A stretch of 64,000 nt of DNA, taken from NCBI RefSeq assembly GCF_013912375.1, contig NZ_JACETV010000005.1, positions 1 through 64,000 of the forward strand. The letters run 5' to 3'. The DNA comes from Emticicia sp. BO119 (lineage in GTDB: Bacteria > Bacteroidota > Bacteroidia > Cytophagales > Spirosomataceae). Positions 37,552 through 45,289 of the stretch are shown piece by piece; the first letter of the stretch is position 1; every line of letters begins with the position of its first letter. Both the position numbers and the translations under genes were made by a program. The notes under the pieces were generated by a model. The model searched no databases. It saw only the letters and a program-made list of their open reading frames with translations, and was not told the origin of the DNA.

Positions 37552-38268
37552 TTAAAAAAATCTTTTTATTACTTTAAATATCTGATAAACTTCATTTAAA
37601 GAAAGCTCAAAATCTGAGTATTCCGGAGAGGGGTTGCGTGAGTGGCATTTTATTGTTCCTAATGAGATGTCAATCCCTATAATATCTTTAAACAGGATAT
37701 TTTTATGAGTCAAAATCACCCATCCATACTGACTTTCTTTTAATCCCCCATCAAGCCAAGAAATAACTGGTATTTCAAAACCCAATACAACGGATTTATT
37801 TGGTGAATCATCGATTAAACCTCCATTCATACTATCACCAGATACTTTAAATGCTAAATAATTTCCCTTTTCAATTTTCTCAATAATAAATACGATGGAT
37901 TTAAAATCTTTTATTATATGTGCATCATTAAATACATCAAGGTATTTTGCGTATGCTTCAAATGGAATAAGTGGGACTTGAATTTCGTAGCCACCATCAG
38001 ACAATTCTCTATATAAATATTTATTATTTCCATTGACCAATAAATCCGTTTTACTTAAAAATGTATCTAAATCCTCAATTTCAAACTTTTCACAAAAAAG
38101 TTGCAAAAAATTTTTTGTGACATGAGTTTTATTATTTAGATATGCACTAATACTTCCTTTATTTCGACCAGTCTTTAATGAAATTTCGGTTACTGGCCTT
38201 TCTAATTTCAATATTTCAACCGCTCTATTAAACTTAATGTTGTTAATACTATCCTTAAAATCAGTCAT
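37552..38268 (-). CDS. Phage repressor, HTH plus S24 (LexA-like) peptidase
   Basis: The protein has 238 residues. N-terminal HTH: RAVEILKLERPVTEISLKTGRNKGSISAYLNNK. C-terminal S24 domain: VSGDSMNGG with the nucleophile Ser at about 145, and a conserved Lys region in WVILTHKNILFKDI. This is the form that self-cleaves on SOS induction. It is divergent from the early operon and faces an operator-rich region (38269-38394), so it is the likely main lysogeny repressor. Confidence 0.85.
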   Translation of the reverse strand: MTDFKDSINNIKFNRAVEILKLERPVTEISLKTGRNKGSISAYLNNKTHVTKNFLQLFCEKFEIEDLDTFLSKTDLLVNGNNKYLYRELSDGGYEIQVPLIPFEAYAKYLDVFNDAHIIKDFKSIVFIIEKIEKGNYLAFKVSGDSMNGGLIDDSPNKSVVLGFEIPVISWLDGGLKESQYGWVILTHKNILFKDIIGIDISLGTIKCHSRNPSPEYSDFELSLNEVYQIFKVIKRFF

Positions 38269-38291
38269 AAAGAATTAATCTTCCAAAAAAT

Positions 38292-38376
38292 GTTTGAAAA
38301 AAGTTGGAATATATTTTGAATGTTGGAAAAAAGTTGTAATTTTGAAACGTCAAACAAAAAGGTTGACAATGTCAAC
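38292..38376 (+). promoter_or_regulatory. Early promoter with candidate operators
   Basis: TTTG at 38315-38318 and TAATTTTG at 38337-38344, spaced 18 nt, form a good Bacteroidota promoter for the rightward early genes. Two 18-bp direct repeats overlap it, GTTTGAAAAAAGTTGGAA (38292) and GTTGGAAAAAAGTTGTAA (38322), offset by 30 bp. A perfect palindrome, GTTGAC-AAT-GTCAAC (38362-38376), lies just after the expected start site. Both are fit to bind the S24 repressor. Confidence 0.7.
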
Positions 38377-38394
38377 ACAAAATAGACAACAAAA

Positions 38395-38646
38395 ATGGAA
38401 TTAACAAAAGATATTGTCGAAAATCACGTAGAAACCCCTAATGAAAAGAGGGAAATTCCGCTTAACCGTTTACAACTTTTGATAGAGAAGTATCCTGCGT
38501 TGGTCAATACTTTCAAAAAAGACTTTATGATTAAGGGTTTCGGGGAATGGGTTTTCAGAGGTTTAACTAAAAGAGGCTCAGGTATAAAGCCATGGCATGA
38601 TGTGGTCATTGATGAAATCGTTTCAAAACACAAATTAACTGAATAA
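38395..38646 (+). CDS. Hypothetical phage early protein
   Basis: The protein has 83 residues, the first rightward gene after the early promoter. Visible features are a polar N-terminus and a conserved-looking GFGEWVFRGLTKRGSG segment. By position it could be an antirepressor or early regulator. No family recognised. Confidence 0.6.
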   Translation: MELTKDIVENHVETPNEKREIPLNRLQLLIEKYPALVNTFKKDFMIKGFGEWVFRGLTKRGSGIKPWHDVVIDEIVSKHKLTE

Positions 38647-38648
38647 CC

Positions 38649-39020
38649 ATGAACACCCTGACAGAAACCGAAAACCCAGCAGCTTTACAGCTAAAAATCC
38701 TGCATTACACGGAGCTATCGCTTTATGTATTAGAAGGTATCTATCAGATACCGAAAGGCTTTACAGTAGTTACTACAGCCGAGGGAGTGATGGTGTCGTT
38801 CATCAGAGATATAAATACAGAAGGCGAAGCGATTCTGGAAGAAAAAGAATTTATAGCTGAACCGGCAAAGCTTGTGAATGTATATAGGTTTTTGTGGGAA
38901 TGTATTGAAGAGGCCCGGGTTTATGAGCGGCAGTTGTCTGAGAAGAGTATCGCGTTTAGTAACATAGACTTAAACCCTCCTGCGCTTGTAGGAGGTGCTT
39001 TTTCTGAACGTCAAAGATAA
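38649..39020 (+). CDS. Hypothetical phage early protein
   Basis: The protein has 123 residues and starts two bases after the previous stop. It is acidic and predicted alpha/beta. No family recognised. A terminator-like stem follows. Confidence 0.6.
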   Translation: MNTLTETENPAALQLKILHYTELSLYVLEGIYQIPKGFTVVTTAEGVMVSFIRDINTEGEAILEEKEFIAEPAKLVNVYRFLWECIEEARVYERQLSEKSIAFSNIDLNPPALVGGAFSERQR

Positions 39021-39053
39021 ATGATTTAGGGTTAGATAAAAGGAGGATAGATA

Positions 39054-39076
39054 CCCCTCTTTCAATGAGGGAGGGG
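39054..39076 (+). terminator. Possible terminator
   Basis: CCCCTC (39054-39059) pairs with GAGGGG (39071-39076), followed by ATATTTT. Weak but placed between early genes. Confidence 0.4.
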
Positions 39077-39104
39077 ATATTTTAAAAACACTGTAAAAAC
39101 AAAC

Positions 39105-39139
39105 GCCCTGTAAGGCGACTGGCATCGACGATACAGGGC
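39105..39139 (+). other. Leader hairpin
   Basis: GCCCTGTA (39105-39112) pairs with TACAGGGC (39132-39139), 20 nt before the next start codon. It may shape translation of that gene. Confidence 0.4.
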
Positions 39140-39159
39140 ATTCATAAATATCAATAAAC

Positions 39160-39474
39160 ATGACAATGACAAATTTAGCAACATTTAATCAAAAAGCAAG
39201 CGCAGCATGGGAGTATGCGCGCATGATATACAAAAAAATGCAACAGAAAGGCTGTAGAGGCCGAAATGCATGGGGAGAAGCCATGCGGCAGGCATGGAAG
39301 CTGGTAAAGGCTTTGGTAACAGGAGAAGTGACGTTCTGGAAACTAAAGACATCTGAAAAAACGACTCGCCAGATTGAGGTGGTTGGTGAAATATGGGTAA
39401 AGGATGATTTGGTTCGGGTGTGGGATTTAGGTGCAAACAAATGGTTATGTTTTCATACTTTTCAAATCTGGTAA
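39160..39474 (+). CDS. Hypothetical phage early protein
   Basis: The protein has 104 residues with two possible starts (39160 and 39166). It combines a helical N-terminus (AWEYARMIYKKMQQKG) with a beta-rich C-terminus ending in a Trp-rich segment (DLGANKWLCFHTFQIW). No family recognised. A membrane-protein gene follows after two bases. Confidence 0.6.
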   Translation: MTMTNLATFNQKASAAWEYARMIYKKMQQKGCRGRNAWGEAMRQAWKLVKALVTGEVTFWKLKTSEKTTRQIEVVGEIWVKDDLVRVWDLGANKWLCFHTFQIW

Positions 39475-39476
39475 CT

Positions 39477-39710
39477 ATGAAAGGTCCTGTCAATTTAACA
39501 AACCCCTCTGTAGGAATAGCCGTGCTATTCCTGGTAAGTATATTAGCTTTGGTGCTTATGCTCACAATCAGATTAGGTGATGCGCCCAACCTGAAACCGA
39601 AAGGTTATCATAGTGAAGGTTTTGATTTTGGTTCATTCAAACGAGATATGTTTATACTGATTGCGATAGCGATTCCTTTTATCGTTATCTTCTTTTTGAA
39701 ATGCTTATGA
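39477..39710 (+). CDS. Small two-span membrane protein
   Basis: The protein has 77 residues from the ATG at 39477. I rejected an earlier in-frame start because it would overlap the previous gene. Membrane segments are at about 9-30 (VGIAVLFLVSILALVLMLTI) and 56-76 (FILIAIAIPFIVIFFLKCL). Function unknown. Confidence 0.6.
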   Translation: MKGPVNLTNPSVGIAVLFLVSILALVLMLTIRLGDAPNLKPKGYHSEGFDFGSFKRDMFILIAIAIPFIVIFFLKCL

Positions 39711-39805
39711 AAACGCTCAATAAAATCTGGCATATCCTCGACTGGGTATTTCCAATTATAGGGGGCTTGTTTGTACTGTATTTTGTTTTAAGAACCTTTA
39801 TTTAA
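39707..39805 (+). CDS. Tiny membrane protein
   Basis: The frame encodes 32 residues and starts with an ATGA overlap on the previous stop. The sequence is one membrane span (VFPIIGGLFVLYFVL) between short polar ends. Coupling to the gene before it makes it credible despite the size. Confidence 0.45.
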   Translation: MKTLNKIWHILDWVFPIIGGLFVLYFVLRTFI

Positions 39806-39837
39806 AGTTCAATTAATCAATCAACTTATTTACTGAC

Positions 39838-40542
39838 ATGACACAGAATAATACAACGATTTTAAAGAAGCTCTGGCAGATTCAGAAAGCTATCAGAACC
39901 TTAGAACATGATAAAAAAAGGGATGTAGGGGGTGTTAGCTACACCTACACGAGTGATGATAAATTATTTAGCGTCGTTCGTCCTTTGATGGATGAAGTAG
40001 GCGTTTTGCTTCACCATGAAATTATTGGCATAGAAAATACTCGCCAAGACTACAATACTAATGCAGGCAAAGCAAAGTCTGAGATTCTGTCAACAGTACA
40101 CATGAAATTTACATGGATTTGCTGTGAAACAGGAGAGTTTCTTGAGGGCCATTTTTCTGCCAATGGCATGAATGATTGGGATAAGGGTGTTGGTTCTGCG
40201 CTTGCCTATGGGGAAAGGTATTATGTAGAACAATTTTTTCATATTAAAAAAGGTAAGGATAGCTATGATAAATCAATCAATAATCCTGCTCCTGAAACGC
40301 CTTCTCCTGCCACTAACCAACAAAAAACGATTAAACCCAATAACCCATCAAGCACCCTCACACAACCATCTGTCAAAATACCTCAATTGCCTGAACTGAC
40401 TATGTCAGAAATAAATGAATGGAATAGAGCAGTTGATTTTTTAGTGAATGGAGGGAAAATTGAAAAAATCAGAGAGAAGTATGTAGTTACTAAGCCGAAC
40501 GAAGAACTTTTAAAAAAGAAAGCTTTAGAGCGTGTGGCATAG
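39838..40542 (+). CDS. erf: ERF-family single-strand annealing recombinase
   Basis: The protein has 234 residues. It shows the ERF signature: VGGVSYTYTSDDKLFSVVRPLMDE near the N-terminus, a central beta region and KGVGSALAYGERYYVEQFF, where ERF proteins have GSA-tY-rRY. A proline/asparagine-rich linker (about 150-185) leads to a C-terminal segment. ERF proteins anneal single-stranded DNA in phage recombination and genome circularisation. It opens the recombination/replication block. Confidence 0.85.
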   Translation: MTQNNTTILKKLWQIQKAIRTLEHDKKRDVGGVSYTYTSDDKLFSVVRPLMDEVGVLLHHEIIGIENTRQDYNTNAGKAKSEILSTVHMKFTWICCETGEFLEGHFSANGMNDWDKGVGSALAYGERYYVEQFFHIKKGKDSYDKSINNPAPETPSPATNQQKTIKPNNPSSTLTQPSVKIPQLPELTMSEINEWNRAVDFLVNGGKIEKIREKYVVTKPNEELLKKKALERVA

Positions 40543-40619
40543 GTCGTAAATAAAGTTGTGAATTATACACCGCTACTGCTTTGCGGTGGCGGTTTGTATT
40601 AAATTAAAACAATGGTGAC

Positions 40620-40919
40620 ATGGAAGTAACACATAACAATTTACCGGAAGCCGTAGCCCTATTGTTAACTCAAATAGGGGAGCTTAAACAGGAGGTGAAA
40701 CGGCTTTCGGAGCCTAAAGAAAGAGATGAAGTTTATTTGACATTGGAAAGTGCGGCCGAATATCTGGGCACTACTAAGACAGCTCTCCGACAAAATAAAA
40801 ATGTGCCTTCTATTCTAAGGATGAGAAAGCTTTACTTTAAAAAATCGGATCTGCAAGCCTGGCTGGAAGCTGGGAAAGTTAAACCTAAACCAAATAAGGT
40901 TTTTGTTGCCAGTTCATAA
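40620..40919 (+). CDS. MerR/excisionase-like helix-turn-helix protein
   Basis: The protein has 99 residues. The core YLTLESAAEYLGTTKTALRQ plus LYFKKSDLQAWLEAGK is the HTH_17/excisionase-like winged helix, with an N-terminal coiled segment. It may be the excisionase for the integrase or an early regulator. Confidence 0.75.
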   Translation: MEVTHNNLPEAVALLLTQIGELKQEVKRLSEPKERDEVYLTLESAAEYLGTTKTALRQNKNVPSILRMRKLYFKKSDLQAWLEAGKVKPKPNKVFVASS

Positions 40920-40971
40920 AAAATAAGTTTTGCGTATATAAGTAAACGGTAGTAATAAACCAACAAGCATT

Positions 40972-41487
40972 ATGGAAATAATCTTACAAAAAATAAAACT
41001 CAATGATGATAATCTGGTAGAAGCCAAGTATTCAGAGGAATACGATAATGATACCAGATTTGTCAATAAGTCCAGGGTTTTTGTACATACACCTCAAGCG
41101 GCATTTTATACAGCTCTGGAGGGGTTTGAAAGCCACGTTTTTGAAGTAGTGGACAAATTGAGAAAGGATACTAAAATATATATCCGAGGGGTTGAAATTA
41201 AGAGTAAAGATAATTGTGCTTTAGGGATTGTACTTACTTTTGAAATCAATACAAGTGTTGGTACCGTGGAAATTAAAACGCCTTTGATTGCCTATGATTT
41301 TTATGAGAAGCATGAGCAATTGAAAACATGTGTCAAAGAGCTGGAATATCAGTTTGAGCGGTTTTGTCTGGACAGAAAACCATCTATTCAATTTGATCTT
41401 TTCTCTAATCAGGACGATAAAGTAACTGGTTTAAAAGCTTTGGCTAAAATGTCTGGAGATAAAATAACGATTCTCCAGGGTGATTAG
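40972..41487 (+). CDS. Hypothetical phage protein
   Basis: The protein has 171 residues, predicted alpha/beta, with a C-terminal segment RPSIQFDLFSNQDD-like (positions about 140-155) that could be a short interaction motif for the replication clamp (QxDLF pattern). That reading is a guess. No family recognised. Confidence 0.6.
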   Translation: MEIILQKIKLNDDNLVEAKYSEEYDNDTRFVNKSRVFVHTPQAAFYTALEGFESHVFEVVDKLRKDTKIYIRGVEIKSKDNCALGIVLTFEINTSVGTVEIKTPLIAYDFYEKHEQLKTCVKELEYQFERFCLDRKPSIQFDLFSNQDDKVTGLKALAKMSGDKITILQGD

Positions 41488-41527
41488 GTATTGAAGGAGA
41501 TAACTCCTGAATAAAATAACTGCAATT

Positions 41528-41773
41528 ATGAAAGAAACTATCACCGAAAGCTTTCGAAAATATATCGGTAAAAAAGTAAAGGCATCTTGTAAAACAGGTG
41601 CTCCAGTAGTAGGAAAAGTGCTTGATGTGATTGATTCAGACAAAGGTTTAGCAAGAATCGATATTGAGCAAACGCATTACCGAAAGATTCGTGTAGGAAA
41701 TATTACAAGAGAGCCTAAGTTAGCTATTGCTAGCGTGTATTTGAAAAATATTATAACTGTTGAACTGTTATGA
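41528..41773 (+). CDS. Small beta-rich hypothetical protein
   Basis: The protein has 81 residues. The pattern KKVKASCKTGAPVVGKVLDV suggests a small barrel of SH3/Sm type. Its stop overlaps the start of the helicase-methyltransferase gene (ATGA), so the two are coupled. Confidence 0.6.
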   Translation: MKETITESFRKYIGKKVKASCKTGAPVVGKVLDVIDSDKGLARIDIEQTHYRKIRVGNITREPKLAIASVYLKNIITVELL

Positions 41774-44259
41774 GTGCTTATCAGGATTTCTTAAACGATA
41801 AAATAAAGCTTGCCGAAAAAACAGGCTTTGAAATAGCTTATACAGATATACATCCTGTTTTGATGCCACATCAAAAGGATTTAGTTAAGTGGGCTATAGC
41901 CGGAGGCAAAAGAGCGATTTTCGCCTCTTTTGGATTAGGCAAAACACTGATTCAATTAGAAATTCATCGCCAGATAGATGAGTGTGAAGGGGGTAATCAC
42001 TTAATCGTTTGTCCACTTGGAGTTAAACTAGAGTTCATGCGTGATGCCAAGAAAATTGGTATTGAAGAAATCAGATATATCACAAACTCAAATCAGGTAA
42101 CAGGTGATTGTAAGTATTATATCACTAACTATGAGCGTATAAGAAAAGGTGATATAAATCCCCGGGTGTTTATCTCATTGACATTGGATGAGTCATCTAT
42201 TTTAAGAGGTTTGTCAACGGAAACAACAGATGTAATCATGAAGGAATTCTCGTCAATTTCTTTCATATTTGCCTGTACAGCTACGCCATCACCGAACAGA
42301 TATTTGGAGCTTATCAACTACGCTGAATTTCTGGGCATCATGGATAGAGGTCAGGCACTTACAAGGTTCTTTCAACGTGATAGTACTACTGCAGGGAATC
42401 TTACTTTATACGAAAAACGCATCAAAGAATTCTGGTTCTGGATGAGTAGCTGGGCCTGTTTTATTACCAAGCCATCGGATTTAGGTTATGACAATACAGG
42501 CTATGACCTTCCTCCTATCAAAATACATAGACATCTGGTAAAGTTTGACAGAGAAGCCAGATTTGATAAGAAAACAGGACAAGGCACTATTATTGCCAAT
42601 AGTTCCAAGTCTTTGCCCGATGCAGCAGTAGAAAAGCGCAAATCAATCCCTTATAGGCTTGAAAAAATGAAAGAGATTCTTTCAGAAAACCCGGACGATA
42701 ATTTTCTATTATGGCATCATTTAGAAGATGAGAGAAAAGAGATTCAGCGGGAATTAGGGACTGATTGCAAAAGTGTTTGGGGGTCACAGGATCTGGACCA
42801 GAGGGAAGATTATCTCATCGGGTTTTCTGAGGGTAAATATAAATACCTTTCAACTAAGCCGGAAATAGCAGGCTCAGGTTGTAATTTTCAATACTATTGC
42901 AACAAAGCCATATTTGTAGGGATTGATTATAAGTTCAATGACTTCATTCAGGCGGTGCATCGTATCTACCGATTCATGCAGGAAAAACAGGTTGAAGTGC
43001 ATATTATCTACACTGACGCAGAAGAAGATATATTAAAGGCCCTTGAAGAGAAATGGCAGAACCATATCACGCTTCAAACTGAAATGACTGAAATTATTCA
43101 GGAATACGGTCTTAATTCGGATTTATATAAATCTGAATTGAAAAGAGAAATGTTTGTTGGACGTCGGGAAGTGAAAGGAAATAATTTCAGAGTAATCAAT
43201 AATGATTGTGTAGAGGAAACCAGAAATATGCCAGATAATTCAGTTGGGCTGATAGTTACTTCTATCCCATTTGGCAATCATTATGAGTATTCGGAAAATT
43301 ACAATTGTTTCGGACATAATGAGACAAACGAAGCCTTTTTTAGGCAAATGGATTTTCTAGTGCCAGAGCTTTATCGAGTGCTACAACCAGGTAGAATTGC
43401 AGCTATACATGTAAAGGACCGCATCAGGTATTCTTATATGAATGGAACAGGATTCACGTCAATTGACCCGTTTTCAGATGAGACTGTGACTTCATTCCGC
43501 AAACATGGCTTTCATTTGCTTTCACGCATTACTATCACAACTGATGTAGTGCAGGAAAATAATCAAACCTACCGTTTAGGCTGGTCGGAGAAATGCAAAG
43601 ACGGTACAAAGATGGGGAACGGTCTTCCTGAATATGTTCTGATATTCCGAAAAGCTCCCACGGATTCATCCAATGCTTATGCAGATATACCAGTTGTGCA
43701 TTCAAAACAGGAGTACACAAGAGCCAAATGGCAATTAGATGCACATGCATTCTGGAAAAGCTCAGGAGAACGATTATTTGATACTGATACTTTGAAAAAG
43801 CTTGATTTATCAGATGTTTTAACAATCTGGAAAGAACTGGAATTTGCAGAAGGATATAATTATGACAAACATGTGGAAATCTGTGAGAAATTAGATTCAA
43901 TTGGCAAGTTACCAAGTTCTTTTATGTCAGTACCTCCGCAGTCACATCACCCTGATGTATGGGATGATATTACCCGTATGAAAACGCTGAATTCAGATCA
44001 GGCTAAGAAGAATCTTAATAAGCATATCTGCCCGCTACAACTGGATATAACTGAAAGAGTAATTGAAAGATACTCCAATAAAGGTGAATGGGTATTAGAT
44101 CCTTTTGGTGGGATAATGTCAGTGCCTTATGTAGCCCTTCTAATGGATAGAAAAGGTTTAGGGATAGAATTAAACGCATCTTATTTCGATGATGGAGTAA
44201 AGCACTGCCGAAATGCAGAGCTAAAGAAAAATAGTGTGTTGGAACTTTTCAATTTATAA
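41770..44259 (+). CDS. Fused SF2 helicase and beta-class DNA methyltransferase
   Basis: The protein has 829 residues. Residues 1-450 form an SF2 helicase: Walker A FGLGKTLIQLE (about 53), DESS in place of DEAD (about 138), ACTATPSPNRYLE (about 170) and QAVHRIYRFMQ (about 395). Residues 450-825 form a methyltransferase in beta-class order: catalytic motif IV first, VTSIPFGNHYEY (about 495) in place of (D/S)PP(Y/F), then AdoMet motif I VLDPFGGIMS (about 774). The odd motif IV suggests a modified or specialised base target. Such fusions occur in Bacteroidota phages and may protect phage DNA. It is encoded directly before the DGR. Confidence 0.82.
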   Translation: MSAYQDFLNDKIKLAEKTGFEIAYTDIHPVLMPHQKDLVKWAIAGGKRAIFASFGLGKTLIQLEIHRQIDECEGGNHLIVCPLGVKLEFMRDAKKIGIEEIRYITNSNQVTGDCKYYITNYERIRKGDINPRVFISLTLDESSILRGLSTETTDVIMKEFSSISFIFACTATPSPNRYLELINYAEFLGIMDRGQALTRFFQRDSTTAGNLTLYEKRIKEFWFWMSSWACFITKPSDLGYDNTGYDLPPIKIHRHLVKFDREARFDKKTGQGTIIANSSKSLPDAAVEKRKSIPYRLEKMKEILSENPDDNFLLWHHLEDERKEIQRELGTDCKSVWGSQDLDQREDYLIGFSEGKYKYLSTKPEIAGSGCNFQYYCNKAIFVGIDYKFNDFIQAVHRIYRFMQEKQVEVHIIYTDAEEDILKALEEKWQNHITLQTEMTEIIQEYGLNSDLYKSELKREMFVGRREVKGNNFRVINNDCVEETRNMPDNSVGLIVTSIPFGNHYEYSENYNCFGHNETNEAFFRQMDFLVPELYRVLQPGRIAAIHVKDRIRYSYMNGTGFTSIDPFSDETVTSFRKHGFHLLSRITITTDVVQENNQTYRLGWSEKCKDGTKMGNGLPEYVLIFRKAPTDSSNAYADIPVVHSKQEYTRAKWQLDAHAFWKSSGERLFDTDTLKKLDLSDVLTIWKELEFAEGYNYDKHVEICEKLDSIGKLPSSFMSVPPQSHHPDVWDDITRMKTLNSDQAKKNLNKHICPLQLDITERVIERYSNKGEWVLDPFGGIMSVPYVALLMDRKGLGIELNASYFDDGVKHCRNAELKKNSVLELFNL

Positions 44260-44263
44260 AATA

Positions 44264-44704
44264 ATGAAAGCAATAGCAGAACACAACGGAAAGAAGGTAG
44301 AAATTCTTTTAACGCCTGATCAGGAGGCGGAGGTAAGAAGACAAACCTTTGATTACAAAACAATCACAACTGTAGAAGATGCTTTTAGCTTTTTAGATAT
44401 CAATTATACTGAATGGCTTGAAAAGCACAAAGAATTACCTTCTGATGTATTAGCTTATATGCAACTGACTCATATAACTAAAGCCATCAATGGTGGCGAG
44501 TGGATGACTTATGAGAGCACAAATGAATATAAGTATTATCCTTGGTTTTATGCGAAAGGTTCGCCCTCGGGTTTCTCGTATTGCGGCTACGTTAGCGTCA
44601 ACGATTACTCGCGCGTCGGCTCCCGCCTCACTTTCAAAAGCAGAGAAATAGCCATCTATGCAGGTAAACAATTTATTGAAATCTATAATCAGTATATCAA
44701 CTAA
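44264..44704 (+). CDS. DGR target protein 1 (variable repeat near C-terminus)
   Basis: The protein has 146 residues from the ATG at 44264. The first 75 residues are specific to this gene. Residues about 88-146 form a shared module: YKYYPWFYAK, then the variable segment GSPSGFSYCGYVSVNDYSRV (residues 99-118), then GSRLTFKSREIAIYAGKQF. The variable segment is encoded by VR1 (44558-44624). Relatives with the GSRLxFK-RE-A-YAGKQF ending occur as hypothetical proteins in Bacteroidota phages. There is no signal peptide, so the displayed surface is probably intracellular or on the virion. Its stop overlaps the start of target 2. Confidence 0.8.
   Translation: MKAIAEHNGKKVEILLTPDQEAEVRRQTFDYKTITTVEDAFSFLDINYTEWLEKHKELPSDVLAYMQLTHITKAINGGEWMTYESTNEYKYYPWFYAKGSPSGFSYCGYVSVNDYSRVGSRLTFKSREIAIYAGKQFIEIYNQYIN
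44558..44624 (+). repeat. DGR variable repeat VR1
   Basis: The 67 nt match the template repeat 45113-45183 from GGTTCGCCCTCGGG to GGCTCCC. In the 45-nt core (44580-44624) there are 10 differences, all at template adenines (to T four times, G five times, C once). It continues into GCCTC, shared with VR2 but not with the template, which marks the initiation of mutagenic homology side. Confidence 0.93.
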
Positions 44705-45084
44705 TGGAACATTTAAAAACATTCGAAGCAGCTGCCATCAGTTTAGGTAAAGACCCAAATATATTACCACAAGTAGAAGGTATTGATGAAGGCCATGCAA
44801 AGGCACTCACAGCAGTATATAAGCTTTTTATTATAAGCGAAGCAGCCTGGAAAGCTGAGGATAAAAAGATTGACTGGAATGACTTTGGCCAGTACAAATA
44901 CTATCCTTGGTTTGATATGGAGAATTCGTCGGGTTCGCCCTCGGGTTTCTCGTTTAACGTCTTCGGTTACGACTTCGCTTACTCGAGCGTCGGCTCCCGC
45001 CTCGTTTTTCCATCAAGGGAGATTGCCAGATATGTTGGGCAAACGCACCTTGAGCTTTACAAAGATTTGATGGTCATTCAATAA
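44704..45084 (+). CDS. DGR target protein 2 (variable repeat near C-terminus)
   Basis: The protein has 126 residues. Its N-terminal 65 residues differ from target 1, but the C-terminal module is paralogous: YKYYPWFDME, variable GSPSGFSFNVFGYDFAYSSV (about residues 76-95), GSRLVFPSREIARYVGQTHLELY. The variable segment is encoded by VR2 (44928-44998). TAATG overlap with target 1 indicates coupled translation. The two targets share one template, so the DGR diversifies both. Confidence 0.8.
   Translation: MEHLKTFEAAAISLGKDPNILPQVEGIDEGHAKALTAVYKLFIISEAAWKAEDKKIDWNDFGQYKYYPWFDMENSSGSPSGFSFNVFGYDFAYSSVGSRLVFPSREIARYVGQTHLELYKDLMVIQ
44928..44998 (+). repeat. DGR variable repeat VR2
   Basis: The 71 nt match the template from GTCGGGTTCGCC to GGCTCCC. 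In the 45-nt core (44954-44998) there are 11 differences, all at template adenines (to T seven times, G three times, C once). It is followed by GCCTC as in VR1. Confidence 0.93.
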
Positions 45085-45112
45085 AATATTGGGTGGTACG
45101 CTGCGCTGCGTG

Positions 45113-45183
45113 GTCGGGTTCGCCCTCGGGTTTCTCGTATAACGACTACGATAACGACAACGATAACTCGAACGTCAGCTCCC
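45113..45183 (+). repeat. DGR template repeat (TR)
   Basis: These 71 nt lie between target 2 and the reverse transcriptase. The core 45139-45183 has 17 adenines in 45 bases, largely in AAC, GAC, TAC and GAT triplets, the usual template design for maximal amino-acid change. Of the 17, 16 differ in at least one variable repeat. The 3' edge reads AGCTCCCATATC against GGCTCCCGCCTC in the VRs, so template and target differ in the initiation region as expected. The TR-bearing transcript probably runs on through 45289 to the RT start. An open frame over the TR (45093-45293) is probably not translated. Confidence 0.93.
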
Positions 45184-45289
45184 ATATCTGTAAAATCTTT
45201 GCAGCGTACACCTTGCTAACAATGCAAAAAATAAAAGTTCTAACGGGCATGAGTACTAAAAAGGAAAATGACCTACTAAAACAGAGGCA

